From contig JAHJXC010000045.1 of assembly GCA_018827845.1 (NCBI GenBank), forward strand, positions 1 to 15,058: 15,058 nucleotides of DNA, read 5' to 3'. The DNA is from Patescibacteria group bacterium. GTDB lineage: Bacteria > Patescibacteriota > Minisyncoccia > UBA9983. This document shows positions 5,228 through 12,769 of the stretch, piece after piece; the first letter of the stretch is position 1; the number at the start of each line of letters is the position of its first letter. Made by a program: the position numbers and the translations under genes. The notes beneath the pieces were generated by a model. The model was not told the DNA's origin, searched no databases, and worked only from the letters and a program-made list of their open reading frames with translations.

Positions 5228-6291
5228 GATTCTTAATTATTACTCAAAAAGTTGATGAAAATGATGATATTTTAGGATTTTTTCATCGTTGGATTGAAGA
5301 GTTTGCTAAACATTGCGAGAACGTGATTGTGGTTTGCCTCCAGAAAGAAGAATATGATTTACCTGCAAATGTTAAGGTTTTGTCGCTTGGTAAAGAAAAA
5401 GGAAAATCAAGATTAAAATATATTTTTAATTTCTACAAATATATCTGGCAAGAACGCAAAAATTATGACGCTGTTTTTGTGCATATGAACCAGGAATATG
5501 TTTTACTCGGTGGATTATTTTGGAAATTTTTCGGCAAAAAAATTTTCATGTGGAGAAATCATGGAAGGGGAAATATTTTTACGAGAATCGCAATAATATT
5601 TTCTGACAAGGTTTTTTGCACTTCAAAATATTCTTATACCGCCAAGTTTAAAAAAACAGAAATTATGCCAGTGGGAATAGATACAGAAAAATTCTTCGCC
5701 AAAGGCGGATCCGCCTCGGGCGAGAAAATTCAAAATTCAATTCTTTCATTGGGCAGGATTTCGCCGATAAAAAATACGCATGTTTTGATTGAAGCGTTGC
5801 GGCTGCTTGATGAAAAGGGCGTTGATTTTATCGCTAATATATACGGCAATGCGCCTAAAAGGGATTTAGAATATTATAAGAAGATAAGAAAATTTGGCGA
5901 GGGTCTGGAGAAAAAAAGAAAATTATTTTTCCACAAAGGTATTCCAAACCCTAAAACCCCAGAAATTTATAGCAAGCATCAGTTTTTTATTAATTTGACA
6001 CCCGAGGGCAGTTTTGATAAAACGATACTTGAAGCCATGGCGTGTAGAATTCTGGTCATTTATTCCAACAAGTTCTTGAAAGGAAAAATCTCTGATATTC
6101 TTTTGGTAAACCAAAATGACCCCATCAATCTTGCTCAAAAGATTGAATTTTTATTCAATCAAAAGAAAGCGTTTTTTGATGAAATAGGCAAAAAGGGAGA
6201 AATATATGTTATAGAAAATCATTCCCTGTCTCTTTTAATGGAGAAACTTATGAGCGTAATCACAAAAAAGTGTTATAGATACGCGGATTGA
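5224..6291 (+). CDS. GT4-like glycosyltransferase
   Basis: A 355-residue GT-B protein counted from ATG 5224. An in-frame TTG at 5209 is possible, but ATG 5224 overlaps the upstream stop as ATGA, like other genes here, and gives the usual N-terminus RFLIITQKVDENDDILGFFHRW. The N-terminal domain has IFMWRNHGRG, in the position of the donor-side loop. After IMPVGIDTEKFF the C-terminal domain has LSLGRISPIKNTHVLIEAL and INLTPEGSFDKTILEAMACRI. The spacing between the two Glu residues (E261, E270) is eight rather than seven, matching a GT4 subgroup recognised by GSxDKxxLEAMA. The function is sugar transfer in surface-glycan assembly, with substrates unknown. A 14-base palindrome is inserted at residues 160-164. 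This is the last gene before the promoter at 6296. Confidence 0.85.
   Translation: MRFLIITQKVDENDDILGFFHRWIEEFAKHCENVIVVCLQKEEYDLPANVKVLSLGKEKGKSRLKYIFNFYKYIWQERKNYDAVFVHMNQEYVLLGGLFWKFFGKKIFMWRNHGRGNIFTRIAIIFSDKVFCTSKYSYTAKFKKTEIMPVGIDTEKFFAKGGSASGEKIQNSILSLGRISPIKNTHVLIEALRLLDEKGVDFIANIYGNAPKRDLEYYKKIRKFGEGLEKKRKLFFHKGIPNPKTPEIYSKHQFFINLTPEGSFDKTILEAMACRILVIYSNKFLKGKISDILLVNQNDPINLAQKIEFLFNQKKAFFDEIGKKGEIYVIENHSLSLLMEKLMSVITKKCYRYAD
5703..5716. repeat. Perfect 14-base GC-rich palindrome in GT4 gene
   Basis: AGGCGGATCCGCCT is an even palindrome encoding part of AKGGSASGEK, directly after GIDTEKFF. That position is equivalent to the site of the heptad array at 2487-2545 in the GT4 gene at 1965. 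I recall GGSASG inserts from other Patescibacteria proteins. Confidence 0.75.
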
Positions 6292-6295
6292 TTTA

Positions 6296-6324
6296 TTGCA
6301 ATATAGGAAAAAGTGTGGTATATT
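6296..6324 (+). promoter_or_regulatory. Sigma70-type promoter for the aminosugar gene group
   Basis: In the 57-base gap 6292-6348, a -35-like TTGCAA (6296-6301) lies 17 bases upstream of TATATT (6319-6324), which is preceded by TGG and so forms an extended -10. Initiation would fall near 6331. A weak ribosome site, AAGGA at 6341-6345, lies only 3 bases before ATG 6349. This is the only same-strand gap long enough for a normal promoter, so a new transcription unit may start here. Confidence 0.6.
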
Positions 6325-6348
6325 TTTAAATATTAGCATTAAGGAATT

Positions 6349-7269
6349 ATGGATTATACAATGCAACCCTCGACAATTCTTATAACAGGAGGTCTCGGTT
6401 TTATTTTTTCGCATGTAACGGAATATTTCGTCGCCAAGGGCTGGCGTGTTATTGTTATTGACAATCTCTCTGAAGGCAGCCACCCGGAAATTCTCAATAA
6501 TACGTTTACCCACTATAACTATGACGTAGCAAATTACGGCGTAATTGAACTCATACAAAAAGAAAATCCTGATTTTGTTGTTCACGCCGCGGCAAATAGC
6601 GACGTTGATCACTCTATCAAAAATCCCCAAGAAATATTCCAAAAAAATATATTAGGGACTTTGTTTGTATTTGAGGCTTGTCGCGTTATTCCTAATCTTA
6701 AAAAGTTTATATATGTTTCAACCGATGAAGTGTACGGGGAATGCGAGCATCGCAAGCGCGAAGATGAAATTATTTTTCCCAAAAATCCATATTCATGCTC
6801 CAAAGCGGCTGGGTCACTTTTACGGATGGCATATGATAACACATATTCAAATCTTAAAGATAAAACAGCGGAAACGAGATTCTGCAATGTATTTGGCCCT
6901 CGTCAAGATATTAGAAAAATAATGCCACTTATTAAAAAAAGTATTGAAGAAGGGCATTCAATACCGCTTCATTGTGAAGGGGTTGGCTATAGGGAGTATC
7001 TATATGTCAAAAATATACCTCCCGTAATAGAGTTAATTTTAAAAAAAGGGAATCGAAATTACAATTTGACTCTTAATGATGGATTTACTGTTAAGGGACT
7101 TGTGAAAAAAGCCGAGGAAATCACCAAGGGGAAAGTAAAAACACACCCTGCTCATCGGCCAGGAATGGACCTTAAGTATCAAATGGACAATACAAGAATC
7201 AAAGATCTTGGGTGGAAACCGCTCTATTCTTTTGAAGAAGGATTAAGGGAATATTTATGCGAAAAGTAA
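6349..7269 (+). CDS. RmlB-like NDP-sugar 4,6-dehydratase (extended SDR)
   Basis: A 306-residue extended short-chain dehydrogenase. Close matches to the dTDP-glucose 4,6-dehydratase pattern are the N-terminal Rossmann loop ITGGLGFIFSH, the adenosine-ribose Asp (D38 in IDNLSEGS), AANSDVDHSI (RmlB has AAxSHVDRSI), the catalytic trio T125-D126-E127 in VSTDEVYGE, the Y148-x3-K152 pair in PYSCSKAA, and the C-terminal HRPGMDLKYQMDNTRIKDLGWKP. The reaction would be NDP-hexose to NDP-4-keto-6-deoxyhexose. One oddity: the third glycine of G-x-x-G-x-x-G is Phe (F20). The AAGGA site is close to ATG 6349; ATG 6361 is an alternative start. It overlaps the downstream aminotransferase by 13 bases, a pairing typical of amino-deoxysugar pathways. 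Confidence 0.88.
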   Translation: MDYTMQPSTILITGGLGFIFSHVTEYFVAKGWRVIVIDNLSEGSHPEILNNTFTHYNYDVANYGVIELIQKENPDFVVHAAANSDVDHSIKNPQEIFQKNILGTLFVFEACRVIPNLKKFIYVSTDEVYGECEHRKREDEIIFPKNPYSCSKAAGSLLRMAYDNTYSNLKDKTAETRFCNVFGPRQDIRKIMPLIKKSIEEGHSIPLHCEGVGYREYLYVKNIPPVIELILKKGNRNYNLTLNDGFTVKGLVKKAEEITKGKVKTHPAHRPGMDLKYQMDNTRIKDLGWKPLYSFEEGLREYLCEK

Positions 7270-8306
7270 AATTATTTAAACCGTTTGTTAGCTGGCATGC
7301 GGTATGGAATACCGTGAAGGTTCTTCGGAGCGGACAGCTCGCCGAGGGGCCGCGGGTGAAGGAATTTGAAGAAAAATTTGGACAGAGGTTTGGTTTGTCG
7401 AACGTACTGGCTGTTAATTCTGGAACAACCGCGCTTGAACTTGCCTATGAGCTTGCGGGAATAAGTAAGGGCGATGAAGTGATTACCCCCGTACTCACCT
7501 GCACCGCAACTAATATCCCGCTTGCGCGCAGGGGGGCGAATATAGTGTTTGCCGATATTGAGCGCGATTTGAATATTAGCGTTGAGGATGTGAAAAAGAA
7601 AACCACTCCGCAAACAAGGGCGATTGTGTTTGTGCATTTTGGCGGAAATAATCGCGGGCTTCGCGAATTGATTGATTTCGCGCGCGAGAAAAATATCATT
7701 CTTATTGAAGACGCCGCGCAGGCGGTCGTTTCTGATTTCTGGGGCAAGGCGGATTTCACGTGCGTATCGCTTCAGGCAATCAAAACGCTTACGTCAGGAG
7801 ATGGCGGAATACTTGTTTGCAAGGACAATGCTCTTTATGATAAGGGGAAACGTCTTCGCTGGTTCGGATATGACAGAGAGAAAAAACAAAAATTTGGCGA
7901 CACTGATTTAGTTGAAGCGGGCTACAAATATCATATGAATGATGTGAGTGCCGCGATTGGACTTGGCAACTTCAAAGTGTTTGATAAAATTGCTGCTCAC
8001 CACAAAGATTTAATGAAAGCGTACCAAGAGGGCGGGATCGCGGCATATCCGTGGTTTGCGTTTGTCTTGACCGATAAGCGCGACGCATTGAAAGAGTATT
8101 TGAAAAAATATGGCATTGATTCGGGGATGCATCACTATCGAAACGATCAATACACGATTTTTGGAGGAAGGAAAAAGTTCTCCATGATGGATGAGTTGGA
8201 AAACAAATACCTTTTATTGCCTTTGCATATGGGAGTGAGTGTGGCTGACGCAAGAAAGATTTGCAAACTTGTACATAATTTTAATGAAGTACCAAAATCC
8301 AACTGA
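7257..8306 (+). CDS. DegT/DnrJ/EryC1/StrS-family sugar aminotransferase
   Basis: A 349-residue PLP enzyme (fold type I) that would aminate the keto-sugar made by the dehydratase next to it. Seen in order: GQLAEGPRVKEFEEKF, the phosphate-binding NSGTTALELA (54-63), DEVITPVLTCTATN, the PLP-ring Asp D152 and Gln155 in IEDAAQA, the Schiff-base lysine K176 in SLQAIKTLTSGDGG, and a C-terminal MHHYRNDQY that matches the usual substrate-loop His region. Whether it makes a 3-amino or 4-amino sugar cannot be told. It is slightly shorter than common members because the C-terminal domain is trimmed. AAGGG lies upstream of ATG 7257. Its DNA is more GC-rich than the GT4 genes upstream (33 G+C of 60 at 7321-7380, against 20 of 60 at 3661-3720), so a separate origin is possible. 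Confidence 0.9.
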   Translation: MRKVKLFKPFVSWHAVWNTVKVLRSGQLAEGPRVKEFEEKFGQRFGLSNVLAVNSGTTALELAYELAGISKGDEVITPVLTCTATNIPLARRGANIVFADIERDLNISVEDVKKKTTPQTRAIVFVHFGGNNRGLRELIDFAREKNIILIEDAAQAVVSDFWGKADFTCVSLQAIKTLTSGDGGILVCKDNALYDKGKRLRWFGYDREKKQKFGDTDLVEAGYKYHMNDVSAAIGLGNFKVFDKIAAHHKDLMKAYQEGGIAAYPWFAFVLTDKRDALKEYLKKYGIDSGMHHYRNDQYTIFGGRKKFSMMDELENKYLLLPLHMGVSVADARKICKLVHNFNEVPKSN

Positions 8307-8847
8307 AATAGAATCTTCGTATAGCGAGAATGATCTTGGCAAAACGCTCTATGATTTAGTTTTGAAATACAAGCCAAAAAAGATTGTGGAGTTCGGTGTT
8401 CTTTATGGCTATTCAACGGTTGCTATGGCAATGGCGCTTGATGAGATTGGCGAGGGGCATATCTACGCTAATGATCTTTTTGAAGATTACTCGTTTAAGC
8501 ATGCCACCATGCAAGAAGTGCAAGACAACATTAACCGTTACGGTCTTACGAAATATGTTACGTTGTCAAAAAATAATTTTGATGAATGGTTGGTACGGCC
8601 CGAGGACTTTGATTTTCTGCATATTGATGTGTCCAACAAGGGCGATACGATAGAGCATCTTTACGAATCAATAAAAGATCGGGTTGCGCGCGGGGCGGTT
8701 GTTGTTTTTGAGGGCGGGTCAGAGGAGCGTGATAATGTGGAATGGATGACTAAATACAAGGAGAAAAAAATCCGCGACACTAACGTCCCTTTTAAAATCA
8801 TTGACCCGCACTTTCCTTCATTATCAATAATTACAAAAGCAAAATGA
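8284..8847 (+). CDS. Class I SAM-dependent methyltransferase (possible sugar methyltransferase)
   Basis: A 187-residue protein with a Rossmann-type SAM site: motif I is VEFGVLYGYSTVAMAMAL, followed by GHIYANDLFED in the motif II position, and FDFLHIDVSNKGDTIEHLYESI with ARGAVVVFEGG as the later strands. This resembles methyltransferases of the Methyltransf_24/O-methyltransferase kind found in sugar-biosynthesis loci. I infer methylation of the nucleotide sugar or glycan, on N or O. ATG 8284 is chosen over the in-frame GTG at 8239 because the longer form adds residues with no match to the fold. With this start it overlaps the aminotransferase by 23 bases, and its stop shares ATGA with the next gene. 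No Shine-Dalgarno. Confidence 0.75.
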   Translation: MKYQNPTEIESSYSENDLGKTLYDLVLKYKPKKIVEFGVLYGYSTVAMAMALDEIGEGHIYANDLFEDYSFKHATMQEVQDNINRYGLTKYVTLSKNNFDEWLVRPEDFDFLHIDVSNKGDTIEHLYESIKDRVARGAVVVFEGGSEERDNVEWMTKYKEKKIRDTNVPFKIIDPHFPSLSIITKAK

Positions 8848-9656
8848 AGAAATTAGCAGTAGTGGCGACGGGGTGGCATTTTCCCCTTCACTTTTACCAA
8901 AAAATTGCAGAACAAAGGATTCCTAAAGGATGGGAAGTTGATTTATTTTGCGTCTCGCACCGCGATCCATCATATGCGTTGGAAGAGAAACAACAAGTAA
9001 TTATGAATCTTGGAGATTCTCGCCGCGAACGATACGATAAAATTTTATATAAAAAAATAGCAACAGTTGATGATATTAAATTACTTGGGTGGCACTATAC
9101 TTTAGAGCCGAATACTATTGGTGATTGGGGCAACACGAACCAGTGGCTTGAAAAAAATGATTACCGCGCGTATGATAAATTTCTTTTTACTCATGATGAT
9201 AATTTTATCTTAACCGACAAAATGTTTGAAGATATTTTGCCACAAGACGATTGGCTTATTCTAACTAACTCTACCGGCAACGCGCAAAGACGCTTGCGAC
9301 AATGGCTTCGTCTTCCAAAACCGTTTGCCGTGCGTGGTTCTTTTGAATTTTTTACGAAAGGGATTCTTGATATGATTGGCGGAAAATTCGACCTTTCCGA
9401 GACAACTCTTACTCGGGAAGGAAAATTTACCACATTGGGTTCTTTTACGGAACTAAGCGATTGGAATACCACGGTAACACCGCTTGCCAATCTCTTGAAA
9501 GAGAAAAATCTTTTAAGCAAAGTAAAATCTCTTTCTTCATATTATCGCATGAGCATTTATTGTTTTGAGGGAGAGAGAGGATATATTCATAAAACTGAAT
9601 TATCTAATACCAAAGAAGAAGAAAAAGGTTTAGACATAATTGAAAAACATGGTTAA
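8844..9656 (+). CDS. Uncharacterised GT-A-like protein with HDDN motif
   Basis: A 270-residue protein I cannot assign to a named family. It opens with a strand-helix unit (KKLAVVATGWHFPLHFYQKI) and DLFCVSHRDP, and has YDKFLFTHDDNFILTDKMFEDIL. HDDN (117-120) stands where GT-A glycosyltransferases carry the metal-binding DxD after a hydrophobic strand. RGSFEFFTKGILDMIGG (164-180) resembles the acceptor-side region of such enzymes. There is no membrane segment. It is coupled to the methyltransferase gene (ATGA, 8844-8847) and overlaps the next gene by 8 bases. Sugar transfer is inferred from the HDDN segment and the position in the locus; a sugar-modifying enzyme remains possible. Confidence 0.55.
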   Translation: MKKLAVVATGWHFPLHFYQKIAEQRIPKGWEVDLFCVSHRDPSYALEEKQQVIMNLGDSRRERYDKILYKKIATVDDIKLLGWHYTLEPNTIGDWGNTNQWLEKNDYRAYDKFLFTHDDNFILTDKMFEDILPQDDWLILTNSTGNAQRRLRQWLRLPKPFAVRGSFEFFTKGILDMIGGKFDLSETTLTREGKFTTLGSFTELSDWNTTVTPLANLLKEKNLLSKVKSLSSYYRMSIYCFEGERGYIHKTELSNTKEEEKGLDIIEKHG

Positions 9657-11007
9657 ATTTTTTAAAAATCATAAAATAGAATTTTTTATTTTTTTACTGG
9701 CTCTTCTTGCGAGGATATTATTGTTTTATATCAATCTTGAAGCGAATGGCGGAAATTTTGAGAATACCATACATGGCGGCGATTGGTATTTTGAAGTAAG
9801 CAAAAATTTATTTCTCGGCAACGGGTTTTCAATAGATGGACTTTCGCCAAGCCCTATACATGTGCCGCTATACCCGCTTTTTCTCGCGTTATCTCTTTGG
9901 TTTTTTGGAAGTTATAAGTTTGCCGTGGCGTCCCAAATAATCATTGGCGCCTTAATTCCGCTTATTGGCAGACGCGTATCCCTTAAACTAATTCCTTCTG
10001 AAAAAGTTGGTATTTGGGTCGGCATAGTTCTTGCACTCGAGCCGAGTTTTATTTTATTTTCATCTATTTTTATCACTGAAACATTGTTCATCTCTTTTTT
10101 TCTGTTGTTTGCGTTTTCTTTCATTTCATATCTTGAGAAGAACGACACAAGGTCGCTTCTCTTAAGCTCGTTTCTTTTGGGGATATCCGCGCTTACAAAG
10201 ACGGCAGTACAATTTTTCCCCGTCTTTTTGATCCCGCTTGCTTGGTGGTTTCTTCGCAAACGTCTTCCCTTAAAGAAGCTTGTTGTTCATGGCGCTTTAT
10301 TTATATCAATTTTCTTATTACTGCTTTCCCCTTGGGTTTACAGGAACTATAAAGAATTCGGTGTTCCCGGAATGACCATAATGCCTACTTTTAATTTTTA
10401 TGCGATTCTTGTGCCATCGGTTCTTGCGATAGAAAATAACACAGATTTCGCTTCAGGGCAGAAATCTTTTATAAACGACAGAGGGATAGACATGAAAACG
10501 CTTACTTTTGCGACCGCTCCCGAATTTAATAAAGAAGCATTAGATGTTGTAATTAAATATCCTGAAGCTCTTATGAAAGTTTTGGCTATAAATGCCTTGA
10601 CATTTTTTACGCACGATGGGATGCTTACCGTTCTTCAAAACGCCGGCATTACTCCCGAAGCATATCTTTCCAAGCCGGCAATTATGCTTTTATTGTCGTC
10701 GCCGATTGAATTTTTTAAAACGGTTTCAAAATATGCATCAACTTCTTTTATTCTGGTGCTGGTTATGCGTTTGTTTTGGGTACTACTTACCATATCTTTT
10801 TTAATAGGAAGTTTCATGCTTGCGCGCAAAAGAAAAATCACGGCCTCCATTGCTTTTGCTTTAGTTGCTGTCTTGTATTTTGCGATTACAACGCTCTCTA
10901 ATGGGCTTTCTGCGAATGCCAGGTTTCGAATGCCCGTAGACCCCATAATTCTCGCTTTAGCGGCTTATCCCTTTCTTGCATTTAAAAAAGACAATCTGGA
11001 TTTTTAA
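9649..11007 (+). CDS. PMT_2/GT39-like integral membrane glycosyltransferase (GT-C)
   Basis: A 452-residue polytopic membrane protein with about ten hydrophobic segments. The first is FFIFLLALLARILLFYI. It is followed by an outside loop with HGGDWYFEVSKNLFLGNGFS; the Asp (D45) matches the catalytic Asp that PMT/ArnT-type GT-C enzymes carry in their first external loop, and NLFLGNGFS is the usual continuation (NLLxGxGFS). The end has a short positively charged tail. Such enzymes take a sugar from a polyprenyl-phosphate donor and transfer it outside the cytoplasmic membrane to protein, lipid or glycan. A matching donor-making pair (GtrA-like and GtrB-like) lies at 13727-14840. ATG 9649 is preferred over TTG 9640; it overlaps the upstream gene by 8 bases. 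No Shine-Dalgarno. Confidence 0.82.
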   Translation: MVKFFKNHKIEFFIFLLALLARILLFYINLEANGGNFENTIHGGDWYFEVSKNLFLGNGFSIDGLSPSPIHVPLYPLFLALSLWFFGSYKFAVASQIIIGALIPLIGRRVSLKLIPSEKVGIWVGIVLALEPSFILFSSIFITETLFISFFLLFAFSFISYLEKNDTRSLLLSSFLLGISALTKTAVQFFPVFLIPLAWWFLRKRLPLKKLVVHGALFISIFLLLLSPWVYRNYKEFGVPGMTIMPTFNFYAILVPSVLAIENNTDFASGQKSFINDRGIDMKTLTFATAPEFNKEALDVVIKYPEALMKVLAINALTFFTHDGMLTVLQNAGITPEAYLSKPAIMLLLSSPIEFFKTVSKYASTSFILVLVMRLFWVLLTISFLIGSFMLARKRKITASIAFALVAVLYFAITTLSNGLSANARFRMPVDPIILALAAYPFLAFKKDNLDF

Positions 11008-11009
11008 AA

Positions 11010-12143
11010 ATGAAAATTATTTATATAACAAATGCGCGAATACCAACTGAAAAAGCACATGGTTTTCAAATAAGTAAAACATGCGAGAAATTTTCTGATT
11101 TTGGAAACGAAATTGAGTTATGGATTCCATATAGAAAAAATGACATAACAGATAATCTATTTGATTATTATGGAATAAGAAAGAATTTTAAAGTCAAAAA
11201 GATTTCCTGCTTAGATATAATCTTTTTGAGCCGTTATGTGGGCCCCTTTGCTTTTTACGCGCAGTCGCTCCTGTTTTCCATGAAGTTGTTTTTTGAAAAA
11301 GCAGAAAAAGACTCAATTATTTATAGCAGAGATATTCTTACTGTTTTAGTTTTTAGATTAAGAGGATTTGATGTTGTGTATAATGCGCACAATTGGTCTA
11401 AAAAAATGAAATGGTTTATGAAAATATTTTTGAATAAGGATTTAAAAATAGTCTGCAATTCAGAAGGAACAAGAAAACAAATTGCAAAAGACGGATTTAC
11501 TAATTCAATAGCAGTGCCCAATGGAGTTGATCTCGAGGACTTTGATAATTTAGAGGATAAATTTGAGATACGAAAAAATCTTGAATTGCCTGTTGATAAA
11601 AAAATAATAATGTATGTCGGGCATCTTTATGAGTGGAAGGGGGTGGATGTGGTGCTGGATTCCGCAAAGTTGTTTTGTGGCAAAAAAGATGTCATTTTCG
11701 TCATTATCGGAGGAGACGAAGAGGAAAGAAAAAAATACGTAACAAAAATAATAAATGAAAGTGTTAAAAACATGCTATTTTTGGGACATAAATTTAAAAA
11801 AGATATACCAATGTATTTAAAATCCGCTGATATTTTACTTTTGCCGAATATTGCAGTCACTAAAGAGTCTGTTAATTATACATCACCAATAAAAATGTTT
11901 GAGTATATGGCATCCGGGGTGCCAATAATTGCTTCAAATTTACCGTCAATTAGAGAGATATTAAACAAAAAAAACTCTTTTTTGGTGGAACCCAATAATC
12001 CAAAGGCCCTAGTCGGCGGGATAGAAAAACTTTTGAGTGATAATATTTTTGCAGAAAATATTGCCGGTAATGCAAAAAAAGATGTTAAAAAATATACATG
12101 GGACGAGTATGCTAAAAAGATTTTAAATTTTATAACAATTTAA
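11010..12143 (+). CDS. GT4-family glycosyltransferase
   Basis: A 377-residue GT-B enzyme. The N-terminus IIYITNARIPTEKAHGFQISKTCEKF is characteristic of a GT4 subgroup with an AHG(F/I)Q loop in place of GG. NAHNWS (125-130) is the donor-side loop, AVPNGVDLEDF ends the first domain, and the second has MYVGHLYEWKGVDVVL, FLGHKFKKDIPMYLKSADILLLPN and SPIKMFEYMASGVPIIASNLPSIREIL, with E298 in the usual C-terminal Glu position. It probably adds one sugar on the cytoplasmic face. It starts two bases after the GT-C stop and has no Shine-Dalgarno. Unlike the GT4 genes upstream of 6291, it contains no repeat elements: the loops equivalent to the insertion sites there are of normal length. Confidence 0.9.
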   Translation: MKIIYITNARIPTEKAHGFQISKTCEKFSDFGNEIELWIPYRKNDITDNLFDYYGIRKNFKVKKISCLDIIFLSRYVGPFAFYAQSLLFSMKLFFEKAEKDSIIYSRDILTVLVFRLRGFDVVYNAHNWSKKMKWFMKIFLNKDLKIVCNSEGTRKQIAKDGFTNSIAVPNGVDLEDFDNLEDKFEIRKNLELPVDKKIIMYVGHLYEWKGVDVVLDSAKLFCGKKDVIFVIIGGDEEERKKYVTKIINESVKNMLFLGHKFKKDIPMYLKSADILLLPNIAVTKESVNYTSPIKMFEYMASGVPIIASNLPSIREILNKKNSFLVEPNNPKALVGGIEKLLSDNIFAENIAGNAKKDVKKYTWDEYAKKILNFITI

Positions 12144-12769
12144 TGAATAAACGTTGCGTACAAGTTAATAAAGAACACTATTTTGGCGATAAATATAATC
12201 ATAAGGCAAGATGGTTAAGTTATTATTATCAGATAAAAGAAGTTATAAACTTAAAGCCGGCCAAAATTTTGGAAATCGGTACTGGGAACGGATTGGTTGC
12301 AAAATATCTGCGAGAGAGGAATTATAATTTAACCACCCTTGATTTGGACAAAGAATTAAAACCGGACATCACTGCCTCAGTGTTGAAGATGCCGGTTGAA
12401 GACAACAGTTTTGATTTAATTTTATGCGCCGAAGTTCTTGAGCATCTGCCTTTTGAAAATTTTTCGCAAGCGTTGGATGAAATAAAAAGAGTCGCAAAAA
12501 ATAATGTTATACTGTCTCTTCCCGACCATCGCCGCACGCTTCTTAATTTTACCGTCAAGTTCCCGTTCATTCGCCAGTTTAATATCTTCATAAAAATTCC
12601 CTCGTTCAAAAAACACAAATTTGACGGGCAGCATTATTGGGAGATAGGAAAGAGCGGATATTCCGTTTCTAAAATAAAGGAAAATATAAAGAAATCGGGA
12701 TTAAAAATTATAGATAATTTTGTGCCTTTTGACGCGCCATCAAATCATTATTTTATACTTGAAAAGTAA
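12143..12769 (+). CDS. Class I SAM-dependent methyltransferase (Methyltransf_11/25 type)
   Basis: A 208-residue methyltransferase. Motif I is KILEIGTGNGLVAKYL (41-56), followed by LTTLDLDKEL (acidic residue at the end of strand 2), ITASVLKMPVEDNSFDLILCAEVLEHLP (motifs II and III) and a C-terminal part with FDGQHYWEIGKSGYSVSKI, a pattern seen in small-molecule and sugar methyltransferases. The substrate is unknown; glycan or a lipid-linked intermediate is inferred from the neighbours. The ATG shares its A with the upstream stop (TAATG, 12141-12145), so translation is likely coupled. Its 3' end overlaps the convergent fucosyltransferase gene by 22 bases. Confidence 0.85.
   Translation: MNKRCVQVNKEHYFGDKYNHKARWLSYYYQIKEVINLKPAKILEIGTGNGLVAKYLRERNYNLTTLDLDKELKPDITASVLKMPVEDNSFDLILCAEVLEHLPFENFSQALDEIKRVAKNNVILSLPDHRRTLLNFTVKFPFIRQFNIFIKIPSFKKHKFDGQHYWEIGKSGYSVSKIKENIKKSGLKIIDNFVPFDAPSNHYFILEK

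Noticed and set aside
6235..6642. Minus-strand open frame of 135 codons across the promoter gap and the start of the dehydratase gene
   Set aside because: It covers strongly recognisable dehydratase motifs in antisense and has no known-domain features of its own.
7272..7759. Two minus-strand open frames opposite the aminotransferase
   Set aside because: Antisense shadows in a GC-richer gene with clear PLP-enzyme motifs on the plus strand.
8239..8283. GTG 8239 as start of the methyltransferase
   Set aside because: The added 15 residues overlap the aminotransferase further and match nothing in the fold. ATG 8284 is simpler, though not proven.
9640..9648. TTG 9640 as start of the GT-C gene
   Set aside because: It adds three residues only; ATG 9649 is the normal codon just ahead of the first basic and hydrophobic segment.
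12143..12769. Glycan-locus methyltransferase as part of a phage or restriction system
   Set aside because: No restriction endonuclease or DNA-specificity motif (NPPY-type) is present, and its neighbours are all glycan genes.
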